The notes beneath the pieces were generated by a model, which was not told the DNA's origin, ran no database searches, and saw only the letters and a program-made list of their open reading frames with translations. This document shows, piece after piece, positions 47,660 to 57,259 of a stretch of 64,000 bases of DNA (the stretch's first letter is position 1; each line of letters starts with the position of its first letter). The stretch is from Hydrogenovibrio crunogenus (GTDB lineage: Bacteria > Pseudomonadota > Gammaproteobacteria > Thiomicrospirales > Thiomicrospiraceae): NCBI RefSeq assembly GCF_004786015.1, contig NZ_CP032096.1, positions 1,178,001 through 1,242,000 of the forward strand, given 5' to 3'. The position numbers and the translations under genes are program-made.

Positions 47660-49147
47660 ATGAGTAAGGAAGTTTTAGCAGTTGTTGAAATCATGTCTAA
47701 CGAAAAAGGCGTGGAAAAAGAAATTATCTTTGAGGCCATTGAAGCGGCTCTAGCGACAGCAACTAGAAAAAGTCATAACGATGAAATTGACGCCCGTGTT
47801 TCTATTGATCGACATACGGGTGATTATGAGACTTTCCGTCGTTGGGAAGTGATTGAAGACGATGTTGAGATTGAAGATCATGTCGGTTGGTATATTCGCC
47901 ACATGGATGCGGTCGATGTTGAGCCGCATATTGAACCAGGCGAATTTATTGAAGAGCCGATTGAGTCAATCGAGTTTGGTCGTATTGGTGCGCAAACAGC
48001 GAAACAAGTGATTATTCAGAAAGTCCGTGAAGCTGAGCGTAAAAAAGTGGTTGAAGAATATTCAAAACGCATCGGAGAAATTTTAACCGGTCAGGTGAAA
48101 CGTATTGACCGCGGCGATGTCATTCTGGATTTAGGTGATAATGTTGATGCTGTCATTCCTCGTGCAGAATTGATTAACCGTGAAAACTTTAAAATGGGCG
48201 ATCGTGTCCGTGCTTACGTTCAAGATGTTTCTTTCCGCCCTCGCGGTCCACAGATTTTCATGTCTCGTGCATGTAAAGAAATGTTGATGGAACTGTTTAA
48301 AATCGAAGTGCCTGAAATTGGTGACGACTTAATCGATATTATGAGTGCTGCTCGTGATGTGGGATTAAGAGCTAAAGTTGCCGTTCGTGCTAACGATCCG
48401 CGCTTAGACCCGATTGGTGCCTGTGTTGGGATGCGTGGTGGACGTGTTCAAGCGGTTACCAATGAATTAAACGGAGAGCGTATCGATATTATCCTTTGGG
48501 ATTCAAATGATGCGCAATTTGTCATCAATGCTATGGCACCCGCTGAAGTCACTTCTATCATGGTTGATGAAGATAAGCACACCATGGATTTGGCAGTTGA
48601 TGATGAGCAGTTGTCTCAGGCAATTGGTAAAAATGGTCAAAATATCCGTCTGGCAACTGAGTTGACAGGGTGGGAGCTGAATGTCATGTCTGAAACCGAT
48701 ATGGCTGCTAAGCATGAAACAGAATCGAAAGGTCAGATGGATTTATTCGTCAATGGCTTGGAAGTCGATGAAGAACTTGCAGAAGTTCTAGTGGCAGAAG
48801 GGTTTACAACACTTGAAGAAGTTGCGTATGTACCGGCTGCAGAAATGTTAGAGATTGAAGGCTTTGATGAAGAAATTGTTGCAGCTTTGAAAGAAAGAGC
48901 TAAAGATGCACTGTTGACTCAAGCAATTGCAAACGAAGAAAAAACAGCCATGGCTGAACCAGCGCAAGATTTATTGGACTTAGAAGGCATGACTGAAGAA
49001 ATGGCAAAAACGCTCGCTTCTAAAGGAATCATCACTCAGGAAGATTTAGCTGAATTAGGCACGGATGAATTATTAGAAATAGTAGAGATGGATGCGGACG
49101 CAGCTAGCGAATTGATTTTGAAAGCACGCGCACCATGGTTTGAATAA
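47660..49147 (+). CDS. nusA: Transcription elongation/termination factor NusA
   Basis: RNA-polymerase-binding factor controlling pausing, termination and antitermination. Length 495 aa. N-terminal RNAP-binding domain, S1 domain (KRIDRGDVILDLGDNVDAVI), two KH domains (DPIGACVGMRGGRVQAVTNE and SQAIGKNGQNIRLATELTGW), and the two C-terminal acidic repeats. AGGAAATAG stands before the ATG. It lies between rimP and infB. Confidence 0.97.
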   Translation: MSKEVLAVVEIMSNEKGVEKEIIFEAIEAALATATRKSHNDEIDARVSIDRHTGDYETFRRWEVIEDDVEIEDHVGWYIRHMDAVDVEPHIEPGEFIEEPIESIEFGRIGAQTAKQVIIQKVREAERKKVVEEYSKRIGEILTGQVKRIDRGDVILDLGDNVDAVIPRAELINRENFKMGDRVRAYVQDVSFRPRGPQIFMSRACKEMLMELFKIEVPEIGDDLIDIMSAARDVGLRAKVAVRANDPRLDPIGACVGMRGGRVQAVTNELNGERIDIILWDSNDAQFVINAMAPAEVTSIMVDEDKHTMDLAVDDEQLSQAIGKNGQNIRLATELTGWELNVMSETDMAAKHETESKGQMDLFVNGLEVDEELAEVLVAEGFTTLEEVAYVPAAEMLEIEGFDEEIVAALKERAKDALLTQAIANEEKTAMAEPAQDLLDLEGMTEEMAKTLASKGIITQEDLAELGTDELLEIVEMDADAASELILKARAPWFE

Positions 49148-49166
49148 TCTAGGAGGGCACTAGTGT

Positions 49167-51623
49167 ATGTCTCAAGTATCAATTAAACAGTTTGCCGAAA
49201 CATTAAAACTTTCTGTTGATAAGTTATTATCACAGTTAGAAGAAGCAGGCGTTTCAGGTAAAAAAGAAGCTGACTTTTTATCTGATGATGAAAAAATGAC
49301 GTTATTAAATTACCTGAAAGGGCTCCATGGAGAAAAGGTGGATGCACCCAAGAAGGTAACGTTGAAAAGAAAGCAAGTTCAAAAGCTAAACTTGTCTTCA
49401 GGTGCCGGTAAAAGAACTGTGAATGTTGAAGTTCGTAAAAAACGAACTTACGTTAAAAAGCCGGAAACAGTTGAAGAGCCAGTTGTCGAAGAGCCTATCG
49501 TTGAAGAAGCAGTGGTGGAAGCGCCAGAAGTGGATGTTGCAACGGAAAGTAAAGCAACTAAAGAAGCTGAAACACTAAAAGAAAAAGCAGCTGAAGCGCC
49601 AGTGTCACCTGAGGCGATTTTAGATGTTGTGCCAGAACCGGTTCCTGTTGAAACCGATAAAAAGCATAAGCACGATAAGAAAAAACAAAATAAAGCGCCG
49701 ATTAAGGAAGAACCAAAACATAAAGGGAAACCTAAGCCTAAAGAGAAGCAGTCTAAAAAGACACTTGCTATGTCTGGGGATCAATCATTTGGTCGTCGTC
49801 GTCATAAAGGGCATAAAAAATCTCATAATACTGACAATGAACATGGTTTCCAAAAGCCTGTTGAAAAACAAGTTAGAGATGTCCCGCTAGGTGAAACCAT
49901 CAAGGTTTCAGAACTGGCCGACAAGATGGCTGTTAAAGCTACAGAAGTAATCAAAACGATGATGGGCTTTGGCTCCATGGTAACGATTAACCAAGTGTTG
50001 GATCAGGAAACTGCTCAGTTAGTGGTTGAAGAAATGGGCCACAAACCTGTTTTAGTAAATGAAAACCAGATTGAAGATGATGTTGTAAACCAAGATTATA
50101 ATGGTGAAACAGTACAACGCTCTCCTGTGGTTACAATCATGGGGCACGTCGACCATGGTAAAACCTCTCTTTTGGATCATATTCGTAAAGCGAAAGTGGC
50201 TCATGGTGAGTCTGGTGGAATTACTCAGCACATCGGTGCTTATCATGTTGAAACGGGTCATGGTGGTGTGACCTTTATCGATACCCCAGGGCATGAAGCC
50301 TTTACAGCAATGCGTGCACGTGGTGCCAAAGTGACGGATGTTGTTGTCATTGTTGTTGCTGCCGATGATGGCGTGATGCCGCAAACCAAAGAAGCGATTC
50401 AGCATGCGAAAGCCGCTAACTTGGGGATGGTGATTGCGATTAACAAAATGGATAAGGAAGGCGCTAACCCTGACAGAGTCATGCAAGAACTGGTGTCTGA
50501 GGAAGTGGTACCGGAAGAATGGGGTGGTGACACTCAGTTCGTTCGTGTTTCCGCTAAATCAGGTGAAGGTATCGATGATTTACTGGATGCAATCTTATTG
50601 CAATCAGAAATCCTAGAACTTGAAGCACCGCTTGAAGGACCTGCAAAAGGGGTTGTCGTAGAGTCTCGATTAGATAAAGGTCGTGGTCCGGTCGCAACTG
50701 TACTGGTACAAGCGGGAACCCTGAAGAAAGGTGATATTGCTTTGTGTGGTATGGAATATGGTCGTGTTCGTGCTCTGGTTAACGAAAGTGGTGAACAAGT
50801 CGAAAGCGCTGGTCCATCCATCCCTGTAGAAGTACTGGGGATGTCTGGTGTACCGGTTGCGGGTGATGACATGATTACGGTGGAATCAGAGCGTAAAGCA
50901 CGTGAAGTTGCGATGTTCCGTCAAAGCAAGCACAAAGAGAAGAAAATTGCGCGTCAACAGAAGTCTAAGTTGGATAATATGTTCAACAAGATGGAAGAGG
51001 GAGAAGTTCAGAATGTGAACATCATCCTAAAAGCAGACGTACAAGGGTCAATCGAAGCTATCGTTGATGCCCTTGTGAAACTTTCAAATGATGAAGTGAA
51101 AGTGTCAGTTGTTTCTTCAGGTGTTGGTGGGATTACAGAAACCGATGCCAACCTAGCTCTGGCCTCAGATGCGTTAATTTTCGGGTTTAACGTCCGTGCG
51201 GATGCTAAGGCGAAACGTTTGATTGACAGCGAAGGTATTTTCTTAAAATACTATAGCGTTATTTATGAAATCGTCGATGAAGTGAAACGCGCGATTGAAG
51301 GTAAGCTGGCGCCAGATTTCAAAGAAGAAATTATCGGTGTTGCTGATGTTCGTGATGTCTTTAAAGCGCCTAAAATCGGCTTGATTGCAGGTTGTATGGT
51401 CACAGAAGGCGTGGTGAAACGTAATAATCCGATTCGTGTACTTCGTGATAATATCGTTATTTACCAGGGTGCGCTTGAGTCTCTACGTCGTTTTAAAGAT
51501 GATGTACCTGAAGTTCGTCAAGGCATGGAATGCGGTATCGGAGTTAAAGACTATAACGATGTTAAAGTCGGTGACCAGATTGAAGTTTATGAGCGCGTTG
51601 AAGTTAAACGTACTTTAGACTAA
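49167..51623 (+). CDS. infB: Translation initiation factor IF-2
   Basis: GTPase that brings initiator tRNA to the 30S subunit. Length 818 aa, shorter than E. coli (890) through a reduced N-terminal region. IF2_N at the start ([20 protein letters not shown]), a Lys/Glu/Pro-rich linker (about 55-240), a second IF2_N, G1 GHVDHGKT near residue 326, G3 DTPGHEAF, G4 NKMD, then the beta-barrel and the C-terminal fMet-tRNA domains. AGGAGGG precedes the ATG. A tail of three SQVSE-free residues ends in VKRTLD. Confidence 0.97.
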   Translation: MSQVSIKQFAETLKLSVDKLLSQLEEAGVSGKKEADFLSDDEKMTLLNYLKGLHGEKVDAPKKVTLKRKQVQKLNLSSGAGKRTVNVEVRKKRTYVKKPETVEEPVVEEPIVEEAVVEAPEVDVATESKATKEAETLKEKAAEAPVSPEAILDVVPEPVPVETDKKHKHDKKKQNKAPIKEEPKHKGKPKPKEKQSKKTLAMSGDQSFGRRRHKGHKKSHNTDNEHGFQKPVEKQVRDVPLGETIKVSELADKMAVKATEVIKTMMGFGSMVTINQVLDQETAQLVVEEMGHKPVLVNENQIEDDVVNQDYNGETVQRSPVVTIMGHVDHGKTSLLDHIRKAKVAHGESGGITQHIGAYHVETGHGGVTFIDTPGHEAFTAMRARGAKVTDVVVIVVAADDGVMPQTKEAIQHAKAANLGMVIAINKMDKEGANPDRVMQELVSEEVVPEEWGGDTQFVRVSAKSGEGIDDLLDAILLQSEILELEAPLEGPAKGVVVESRLDKGRGPVATVLVQAGTLKKGDIALCGMEYGRVRALVNESGEQVESAGPSIPVEVLGMSGVPVAGDDMITVESERKAREVAMFRQSKHKEKKIARQQKSKLDNMFNKMEEGEVQNVNIILKADVQGSIEAIVDALVKLSNDEVKVSVVSSGVGGITETDANLALASDALIFGFNVRADAKAKRLIDSEGIFLKYYSVIYEIVDEVKRAIEGKLAPDFKEEIIGVADVRDVFKAPKIGLIAGCMVTEGVVKRNNPIRVLRDNIVIYQGALESLRRFKDDVPEVRQGMECGIGVKDYNDVKVGDQIEVYERVEVKRTLD

Positions 51624-51687
51624 TTAAGCTCACGTCTTTGTTTTAAAAGTAGATTGCTTTTAAAGCAAAGAGAGATTATTTTTTCAG

Positions 51688-51705
51688 TGCCCCGTCATCG
51701 GGGCA
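51688..51705 (+). terminator. Weak terminator-like hairpin between infB and rbfA
   Basis: TGCCCCG/CGGGGCA stem with a TCAT loop, followed only by TTGTTGTTTC. It probably gives partial termination within the operon. Confidence 0.5.
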
Positions 51706-51739
51706 TTGTTGTTTCTAGCTAATAAAAGAGAAAACTATT

Positions 51740-52105
51740 ATGAATGAAGAAGTCAGTAGACCGACTCGGGTGGCTTTAGAAATTCGCAAAACTTTAATGG
51801 AAATCTTACACCGTGATACCAAAGATCCTCGCTTGGAGAAAGTGAATATCACCGAATGTAAAATTTCAAAGGATTTAAGTGTTGCGACGGTTTATTTCAC
51901 CATTATCGGTGTGAATGAAAAAGATCAGCCAGCGCAAGATGCCATTAAAGCGTTGGAAAAAGCGAAAGGGTTCTTTCGTTCGGAAATCGGGAAACGCATG
52001 AATTTACGCATCACCCCTGAAGTGCGCTTTTTCTATGATACGGTTGCGGAGAATGCGAGCCATATTGAAGAGTTGATTTTTAAAGCGCTTCATCAAAAGA
52101 AATAA
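51740..52105 (+). CDS. rbfA: Ribosome-binding factor A
   Basis: Cold-shock-linked 30S maturation factor with a KH-like fold. The 121-aa protein shows RPTRVALEIRKTLMEILHRD, TKDPRLEKVNITECKISKDLSVATVYFT (family core, in part) and IGKRMNLRITPEVRFFYD. It is in its usual place between infB and truB. Confidence 0.96.
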   Translation: MNEEVSRPTRVALEIRKTLMEILHRDTKDPRLEKVNITECKISKDLSVATVYFTIIGVNEKDQPAQDAIKALEKAKGFFRSEIGKRMNLRITPEVRFFYDTVAENASHIEELIFKALHQKK

Positions 52106-52136
52106 CACCTTTTAACGTTAATAATTACGGTTCAGC

Positions 52137-53048
52137 ATGGCAAAAAAGCAATGGCAAAATATTGATGGGATTGTCCTTTTAAATAAGCCCGAAGGTGTGA
52201 CTTCAAATGGGTTACTACAACAGGTTAGGCGAGTTTATAATGCCAAGAAAGCAGGGCATACAGGCGCCTTAGACCCTTTTGCAACAGGGTTGCTCCCTAT
52301 TTGTTTAGGAGAGGCCACAAAAGTTTCCGGTTTGTTGTTAGATTCAGATAAACGGTATATTGCCACATTGCAATTAGGGGTTGAAACGGACTCTGGAGAT
52401 AAGGATGGCAACCCCCTGAAGACGGTTCCTGTTCCTGCGTTGAGTAAAGAGATGTTGGAGACGGTATTTTCTCAGTTTGAGGGCGATATTATGCAGGTTC
52501 CTCCGATGTATTCGGCTTTGAAGCATCAAGGGAAACCTTTATACGAATATGCTCGAAAAGGTATTCATATTGAACGTGCGGCACGCCCAGTCCGTATTTA
52601 TGAATTAAAGTTAATTGGTTTTGAAAACACGGTTGTGCATTTTGAAGTGCTATGTTCAAAAGGCACTTATGTCAGAACACTTGGGGAAGATATTGCGAAA
52701 GCGTTAGGAACAGTCGGACACTTGACCGGACTGCATCGAACGCAAACCGGTGCCTTGACCGGAGATGCAATGGCGACCCTAGAAGAAATCGAGTTGCATA
52801 AAGACGCTTATCTTCAACCCTTGGATCTGCCGCTAAAACACCTTCAAGCAATTCATTTGAATGCAGATGAAACAGATAAAATTCTGCATGGAGGCAAACT
52901 GGCCGTTGAAGAGCCTCAAACTCCCTTAGTCCGGTTTTACGATCCGCAGGAGCGTTTTATCGGAGTTGGTGAGTGGCAGACAGAAAAACAACTACTGAAG
53001 CCTAAGCGGTTGTTTAATTTAGCGACTGCCAACGAATCACTGCCTTAA
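52137..53048 (+). CDS. truB: tRNA pseudouridine-55 synthase TruB
   Basis: Makes pseudouridine 55 in the T loop of elongator tRNAs. Length 303 aa. GIVLLNKPEGVTSNGLLQQV, the catalytic Asp in GHTGALDPFATGLLPICLGE, and CSKGTYVRTLGEDIAKALG are all present. It lies 31 bases after rbfA. Two further, less usual genes separate it from rpsO. Confidence 0.96.
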   Translation: MAKKQWQNIDGIVLLNKPEGVTSNGLLQQVRRVYNAKKAGHTGALDPFATGLLPICLGEATKVSGLLLDSDKRYIATLQLGVETDSGDKDGNPLKTVPVPALSKEMLETVFSQFEGDIMQVPPMYSALKHQGKPLYEYARKGIHIERAARPVRIYELKLIGFENTVVHFEVLCSKGTYVRTLGEDIAKALGTVGHLTGLHRTQTGALTGDAMATLEEIELHKDAYLQPLDLPLKHLQAIHLNADETDKILHGGKLAVEEPQTPLVRFYDPQERFIGVGEWQTEKQLLKPKRLFNLATANESLP

Positions 53049-53059
53049 AAGAGCTTAGG

Positions 53060-53887
53060 ATGGGATACAACCCTGATCTATCATTAGTCGATACGCGCAG
53101 TTTTGATGCGTTTAGAGAAAGTCATTTTAAGTTGGCCACTCACTTGCCTTGGCCTGAATTGAAATTTCGTTTGAATGAATTGCCGGCAAGGCCTGCTAAG
53201 TTACAACTGGTTGCAGATGAGATAAATATTCAGGATGTCCAGCAATTCCTAATGGAAAAAGGCTATGAAGTTGTATGGTGTGTTTCCGATCTGCAATACC
53301 TTGCGGTTATTCAAAATTTACCAGGCCTGGCCGTTTCTGGAACGGAATCGCATGTTTTATGGTCGCCTAGTCCGTTGATTGAAGAGTTTTTAACGAATTA
53401 TGTTGAGCATTCTTTTTCAAACACAACTCCTGTCGCGATCGATATCGGGTGTGGTGGTGGACGAGATGCGGTTTATCTGTCTATGAACGGTTGGCAAGTG
53501 ATCGGTATTGACCATAAAGAAGCGGTAATACAGCGTGCCAAGCAGTTAGCAAAATGCCATCAACAACAGATTGAATGGAAAAACTGTTCCGTTAACACCG
53601 CCGGTTGTTTGCCCAGTCAATCTGTTGATCTTGTTGTGGTCATTCGATACCTCAACCGGGCGTTATTTGATACCTTTAAAACCATGCTAAAGCCAGAAGG
53701 ATATGTCGTTTTTCAAACTTTTGTTGAAGGGGTGGAAGCATTTGGATCTCCTAAAAATCCAAATTATATTTTGAAAAAAGGAGAACTGGCAAAAACCTTT
53801 GAAGATTTTCATGTAATTGTTGATAGAATAGATACACTTGATGATGGGCGCCCTGTGGCGTCCTTTATTGCGCAAAAGATAAAATAA
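53060..53887 (+). CDS. Rhodanese-like/SAM-methyltransferase fusion protein
   Basis: A 275-aa protein. The N-terminal ~95 residues have rhodanese-like strands (LSLVDTRSFDAFRESHFKLA, HLPWPELKFRL) but no catalytic Cys loop (the expected place reads KLQLVADE). From about residue 115 a class I methyltransferase follows, with motif I AIDIGCGGGRDAVYLSMNGW and motif II VIGIDHK. The fusion resembles TehB-like or thiopurine-type methyltransferases joined to a dead rhodanese domain. The substrate is unknown. It lies 11 bases after truB and probably belongs to its operon. CCAGGCCTGG occurs at 53321-53330. Confidence 0.82.
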   Translation: MGYNPDLSLVDTRSFDAFRESHFKLATHLPWPELKFRLNELPARPAKLQLVADEINIQDVQQFLMEKGYEVVWCVSDLQYLAVIQNLPGLAVSGTESHVLWSPSPLIEEFLTNYVEHSFSNTTPVAIDIGCGGGRDAVYLSMNGWQVIGIDHKEAVIQRAKQLAKCHQQQIEWKNCSVNTAGCLPSQSVDLVVVIRYLNRALFDTFKTMLKPEGYVVFQTFVEGVEAFGSPKNPNYILKKGELAKTFEDFHVIVDRIDTLDDGRPVASFIAQKIK

Positions 53888-53910
53888 AAGATTAGAAAGA
53901 GATTGATACT

Positions 53911-54402
53911 ATGTTAAATATGACTGCCGCCGAATTGTTTGATTATTTTCAAGAAAATGCGATTTGTGAATCATTGACTCGTCCTGATGTCGAAGTGATG
54001 AGTGAGTTTTTACAAGAAAAACAATTGAAAAAAGGCGATGTTATTTTCGACATGGGAGATGTAGGAGATTCCATGTTCTTCATTGTGAAAGGGAAGGTGG
54101 CTTTCACTACGACAGATGGGCAAGATGAGGCTGAAGTCGGGGTACAAGGTCCTGGCAATTTGATTGGAGAAATGTCATTCTTCGACAGAAAGCCTCGTAT
54201 GTTGAAAATGTCTGCAAAATCAAAAGAAGTGACTTTGTTAGAGATTAAACGCCCAATGTATGATCGCCTTAAAGTTGAACATCCTTATATCGCCGTGAAC
54301 CTGGTTGAAAATGCAGTGGTCAGTTTAGATCATTTGGTAAGAGCCTTGAGTCAAGATGTTTCTCATTTTGAACATTATATGGTTGGATTTGGGCGTCATT
54401 AA
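53911..54402 (+). CDS. Stand-alone cyclic-nucleotide-binding domain protein
   Basis: A 163-aa protein made of one CRP-like cNMP-binding domain, without a DNA-binding helix-turn-helix. Visible are [20 protein letters not shown] and the phosphate-binding cassette region [19 protein letters not shown], whose Gly-Glu and Arg positions fit a ligand-binding site. The C-terminus is a helix. It may be a regulatory partner for another protein. It is transcribed with truB and the methyltransferase. Confidence 0.82.
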   Translation: MLNMTAAELFDYFQENAICESLTRPDVEVMSEFLQEKQLKKGDVIFDMGDVGDSMFFIVKGKVAFTTTDGQDEAEVGVQGPGNLIGEMSFFDRKPRMLKMSAKSKEVTLLEIKRPMYDRLKVEHPYIAVNLVENAVVSLDHLVRALSQDVSHFEHYMVGFGRH

Positions 54403-54524
54403 TACGAATTTTCTTACCTAGAATCATAGACAAAAGGCAAAGACCGTGTATAATACGCTCTTTCATTTCTGCCATCGGTTGCGGAATGAAAGATTTTTTA
54501 ACCGATTTATCAAGGATAAAAGTT

Positions 54525-54791
54525 ATGTTAACACCAGAAGATAAAGCAGCGATTGTTGCTGAATATGCAACATCAGAAGGCGATACAGGTTCTCCAGAAG
54601 TACAAGTGGCGTTATTAACGCACCGTATCACTTATTTGACAGAGCACTTTAAAAGCCATATTCATGACAACCACTCTCGTACAGGTCTTTTACGTTTAGT
54701 AAGCCGTCGTCGTAAGTTGCTTGATTATTTGCATAAGAAAAATGCACAAAGATATTTTGATTTGATCAAAAAACTTGGTCTACGTAAGTAA
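54525..54791 (+). CDS. rpsO: Ribosomal protein S15
   Basis: Primary binder of the central domain of 16S rRNA. The 88-aa protein has the full S15 pattern: [40 protein letters not shown] and [20 protein letters not shown]. The frame is open from 54486, but AAGGAT (54512-54517) points to ATG 54525, which is also the family start. A strong terminator follows. Confidence 0.97.
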   Translation: MLTPEDKAAIVAEYATSEGDTGSPEVQVALLTHRITYLTEHFKSHIHDNHSRTGLLRLVSRRRKLLDYLHKKNAQRYFDLIKKLGLRK

Positions 54792-54804
54792 GAATCGCCA
54801 AGCA

Positions 54805-54836
54805 GAAAAAAACCCCGCACAGCGGGGTTTTTTTTT
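54805..54836 (+). terminator. Terminator between rpsO and pnp
   Basis: AAACCCCGC and GCGGGGTTT stem with long A and T tracts. As in E. coli, it likely permits partial read-through into pnp. Confidence 0.9.
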
Positions 54837-54960
54837 AGCTGAATAAAACAAAGCTTTTGCGATAAATCTTGCTCAGTCTGTTGTTTGCTGTGTGATTTGT
54901 TGTAAAATGTTTCAGCGTTTAATTTTTTATTTTTACGACCCAGGCCGGAAACCGTTTTAA

Positions 54961-55055
54961 GCCTGAATCCTTAGCTGTTTTAATGTGTAAAAAATGTCTA
55001 AGGATTCAGGTTTCATAGGCTAGGTAGGTCGTTGATACGACAACTCGTATCTAAC
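54961..55055 (+). promoter_or_regulatory. Stem-loops in the pnp leader
   Basis: A 13-bp perfect stem CCTGAATCCTTAG/CTAAGGATTCAGG (54962-54974 and 54998-55010) is followed by GATACGA/TCGTATC (55034-55040 and 55045-55051). A long leader stem cut by RNase III and acted on by PNPase is the known autoregulatory device of E. coli pnp. By analogy this is the same type of element. Confidence 0.65.
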
Positions 55056-55072
55056 CTGACAAGGAATATGTT

Positions 55073-57157
55073 ATGTCTAAGTTTATTAAGTCTTTTCAGT
55101 ATGGAAAGCATGAAGTTCGTTTTGAAACCGGTGAAATAGCACGTCAAGCAGATGGTGCGGTAATGGTCGCAATGGGCGATACCCAGCTATTAGTGACGGT
55201 TGTCGGTGCGAAAAGTGCCAAAGCAGGTCAGGACTTTTTTCCATTAACGGTACAGTATCAAGAAAAAGCTTATGCCGCGGGTCGTATTCCTGGGGGGTTC
55301 TTAAAGCGTGAAGGCCGACCTTCAGAAAAAGAAACATTAACGTCTCGTTTAATTGACCGTCCAATTCGACCTTTATTCCCGAAAGGGTTTATGAACGAAG
55401 TACAGATCATTGCCACAGTGGTTTCTTTAGACCCAGAAATCGGGACGGAAGTTCCTGCTATGTTAGGAACCTCTGCCGCATTGTCTATTTCAGGTATTCC
55501 ATTCGATGGCCCGATCGGAGCAGCAGTTGTCGGCTATAAAGACAATGGGTACATTTTGAACCCTTCCAGTCAAGAACTTCAAGAGTCAGACTTGGAGTTG
55601 AGTGTTGCAGGAACTTCAGATGCTGTACTGATGGTTGAATCTGAGGCCTCTGAGTTGTCAGAAGAAGTTATGCTGGGCGCGGTCATGTTCGGTCACGAAC
55701 AGATGCAAGTGGCCATTGATGCAATTAAGGAATTAAAAGCAGAAGTAGGCAAGCCCGCTTGGGATTGGGAGCCAGCCGAAGAAGATGTCGATTTAAAAAC
55801 CAAAGTTTTTGATGCGATTCGATCAGATATTGAGGCAGCTTACAATATTGCCGATAAAATGGATCGTTATGCAGCGATTGATGCGGCCAAAACCAAAGTA
55901 ATGGATTCTTTGGCAGCCACAGAAGAAAACCCGGAAGGATACGATGCCGGGGATATCGAAAAAATGGTTGGTAAACTTCAGAAAGAGATTGTGCGTGGTC
56001 GTATTATCGCTGGTGAACCACGTATTGATGGTCGTGACACTCAAACCATTCGTGGCATTGATTGTCAGGTCGGTATTTTACCGAAAGTGCATGGTTCAGC
56101 CTTATTTACTCGTGGCGAAACGCAAGCCATTGTTGTCACCACGTTAGGCACAGAAAAAGACGCTAAGATGGTCGATGATTTAACGGGATCTTATAGTGAT
56201 CGTTTCATGCTGCATTATAACTTCCCTCCATACTCTGTAGGAGAGTGCGGTCGAGTTGGAACACCTGGTCGTCGTGAAATCGGTCACGGTATGTTGGCAC
56301 GCCGTGGGGTAGCGGCTCTGCTACCAACGGCAGAAGAATTCCCTTATACCATTCGTGTTGTGTCTGAAATTACCGAATCTAATGGGTCTTCTTCCATGGC
56401 AACTGTGTGCGGCACATCCATGTCTTTAATGCATGCAGGGGTGCCTCTTGCCGCTCCGATTGCAGGGATTGCAATGGGCTTGGTTAAAGAAGAGTCTGGT
56501 TTTGCCGTTCTGTCAGATATTCTTGGAGATGAAGATCACCTAGGGGATATGGACTTTAAAGTAGCCGGAACCGAGCAAGGTGTGACGGCATTGCAGATGG
56601 ATATTAAGATTACTGGAATTACCCAAGAAATTATGCAAATTGCTTTAAAACAAGCCAAAGAAGGTCGTTTGCATATCTTGAAGGAAATGGAAAAAGCAAT
56701 TGGTTCATCAAACCAAGATGTGGCAACAACGGCGCCACGTTTCTTTACTGTGAAAGTCAAACCTGAAAAAGTACGTGAAATCATCGGTAAAGGTGGCGCA
56801 ACCATTCGTTCGATTACCGAAGAAACGGGCGTGACCATTGAAATTGATGATGATGGTAATGTGAAAATCGCCGCGGTGGATGATGAATCCGCTAATGCCG
56901 CTAAGGCGCGTATTGCAGAGATTACTGCTGAGCCTGAAATTGGTAAAGTTTATGATGCTAAAGTGGTTAAGATTGTCGATTTCGGTGCTTTCGTTTCTTA
57001 TATGCCTGGCCGTGAAGGGTTGGTCCATGTTTCACAAATTGCCGATGAACGTGTCGAAGATGTGAATGAGTATTTGAAAGAAGGACAGGAAATTAAAGTT
57101 CGTCTGACAGATGTGGACAAACAAGGCCGTGTCAAGTTATCTATGAAGGCGGTTTAA
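55073..57157 (+). CDS. pnp: Polynucleotide phosphorylase
   Basis: Phosphorolytic 3'-5' exoribonuclease and degradosome core. Length 694 aa. Two RNase PH-like domains ([20 protein letters not shown], then [19 protein letters not shown]), the [15 protein letters not shown] segment, KH domain ([20 protein letters not shown]) and S1 domain ([20 protein letters not shown]). AAGGAA precedes the ATG. A structured leader lies upstream. Confidence 0.98.
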   Translation: MSKFIKSFQYGKHEVRFETGEIARQADGAVMVAMGDTQLLVTVVGAKSAKAGQDFFPLTVQYQEKAYAAGRIPGGFLKREGRPSEKETLTSRLIDRPIRPLFPKGFMNEVQIIATVVSLDPEIGTEVPAMLGTSAALSISGIPFDGPIGAAVVGYKDNGYILNPSSQELQESDLELSVAGTSDAVLMVESEASELSEEVMLGAVMFGHEQMQVAIDAIKELKAEVGKPAWDWEPAEEDVDLKTKVFDAIRSDIEAAYNIADKMDRYAAIDAAKTKVMDSLAATEENPEGYDAGDIEKMVGKLQKEIVRGRIIAGEPRIDGRDTQTIRGIDCQVGILPKVHGSALFTRGETQAIVVTTLGTEKDAKMVDDLTGSYSDRFMLHYNFPPYSVGECGRVGTPGRREIGHGMLARRGVAALLPTAEEFPYTIRVVSEITESNGSSSMATVCGTSMSLMHAGVPLAAPIAGIAMGLVKEESGFAVLSDILGDEDHLGDMDFKVAGTEQGVTALQMDIKITGITQEIMQIALKQAKEGRLHILKEMEKAIGSSNQDVATTAPRFFTVKVKPEKVREIIGKGGATIRSITEETGVTIEIDDDGNVKIAAVDDESANAAKARIAEITAEPEIGKVYDAKVVKIVDFGAFVSYMPGREGLVHVSQIADERVEDVNEYLKEGQEIKVRLTDVDKQGRVKLSMKAV

Positions 57158-57205
57158 TCGTTTTATCGACTCTTTTTTGGTTTTCAAAAAAGTCTCGTAT
57201 TCCTT

Positions 57206-57230
57206 AAAAGGCCGTTTTAACGGCCTTTTT
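57206..57230 (+). terminator. Terminator after pnp
   Basis: AAAAGGCCG and CGGCCTTTT stem with TTTTAA loop and T-run, ending the rimP-pnp superoperon. Confidence 0.9.
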
Positions 57231-57259
57231 CGCATCTCTAATTAATAAGAAGAGTTTAT

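Noticed and set aside
54486-54524. N-terminal extension of rpsO
   Set aside because: S15 starts at MLTPEDK-type sequence and the Shine-Dalgarno is placed for ATG 54525.
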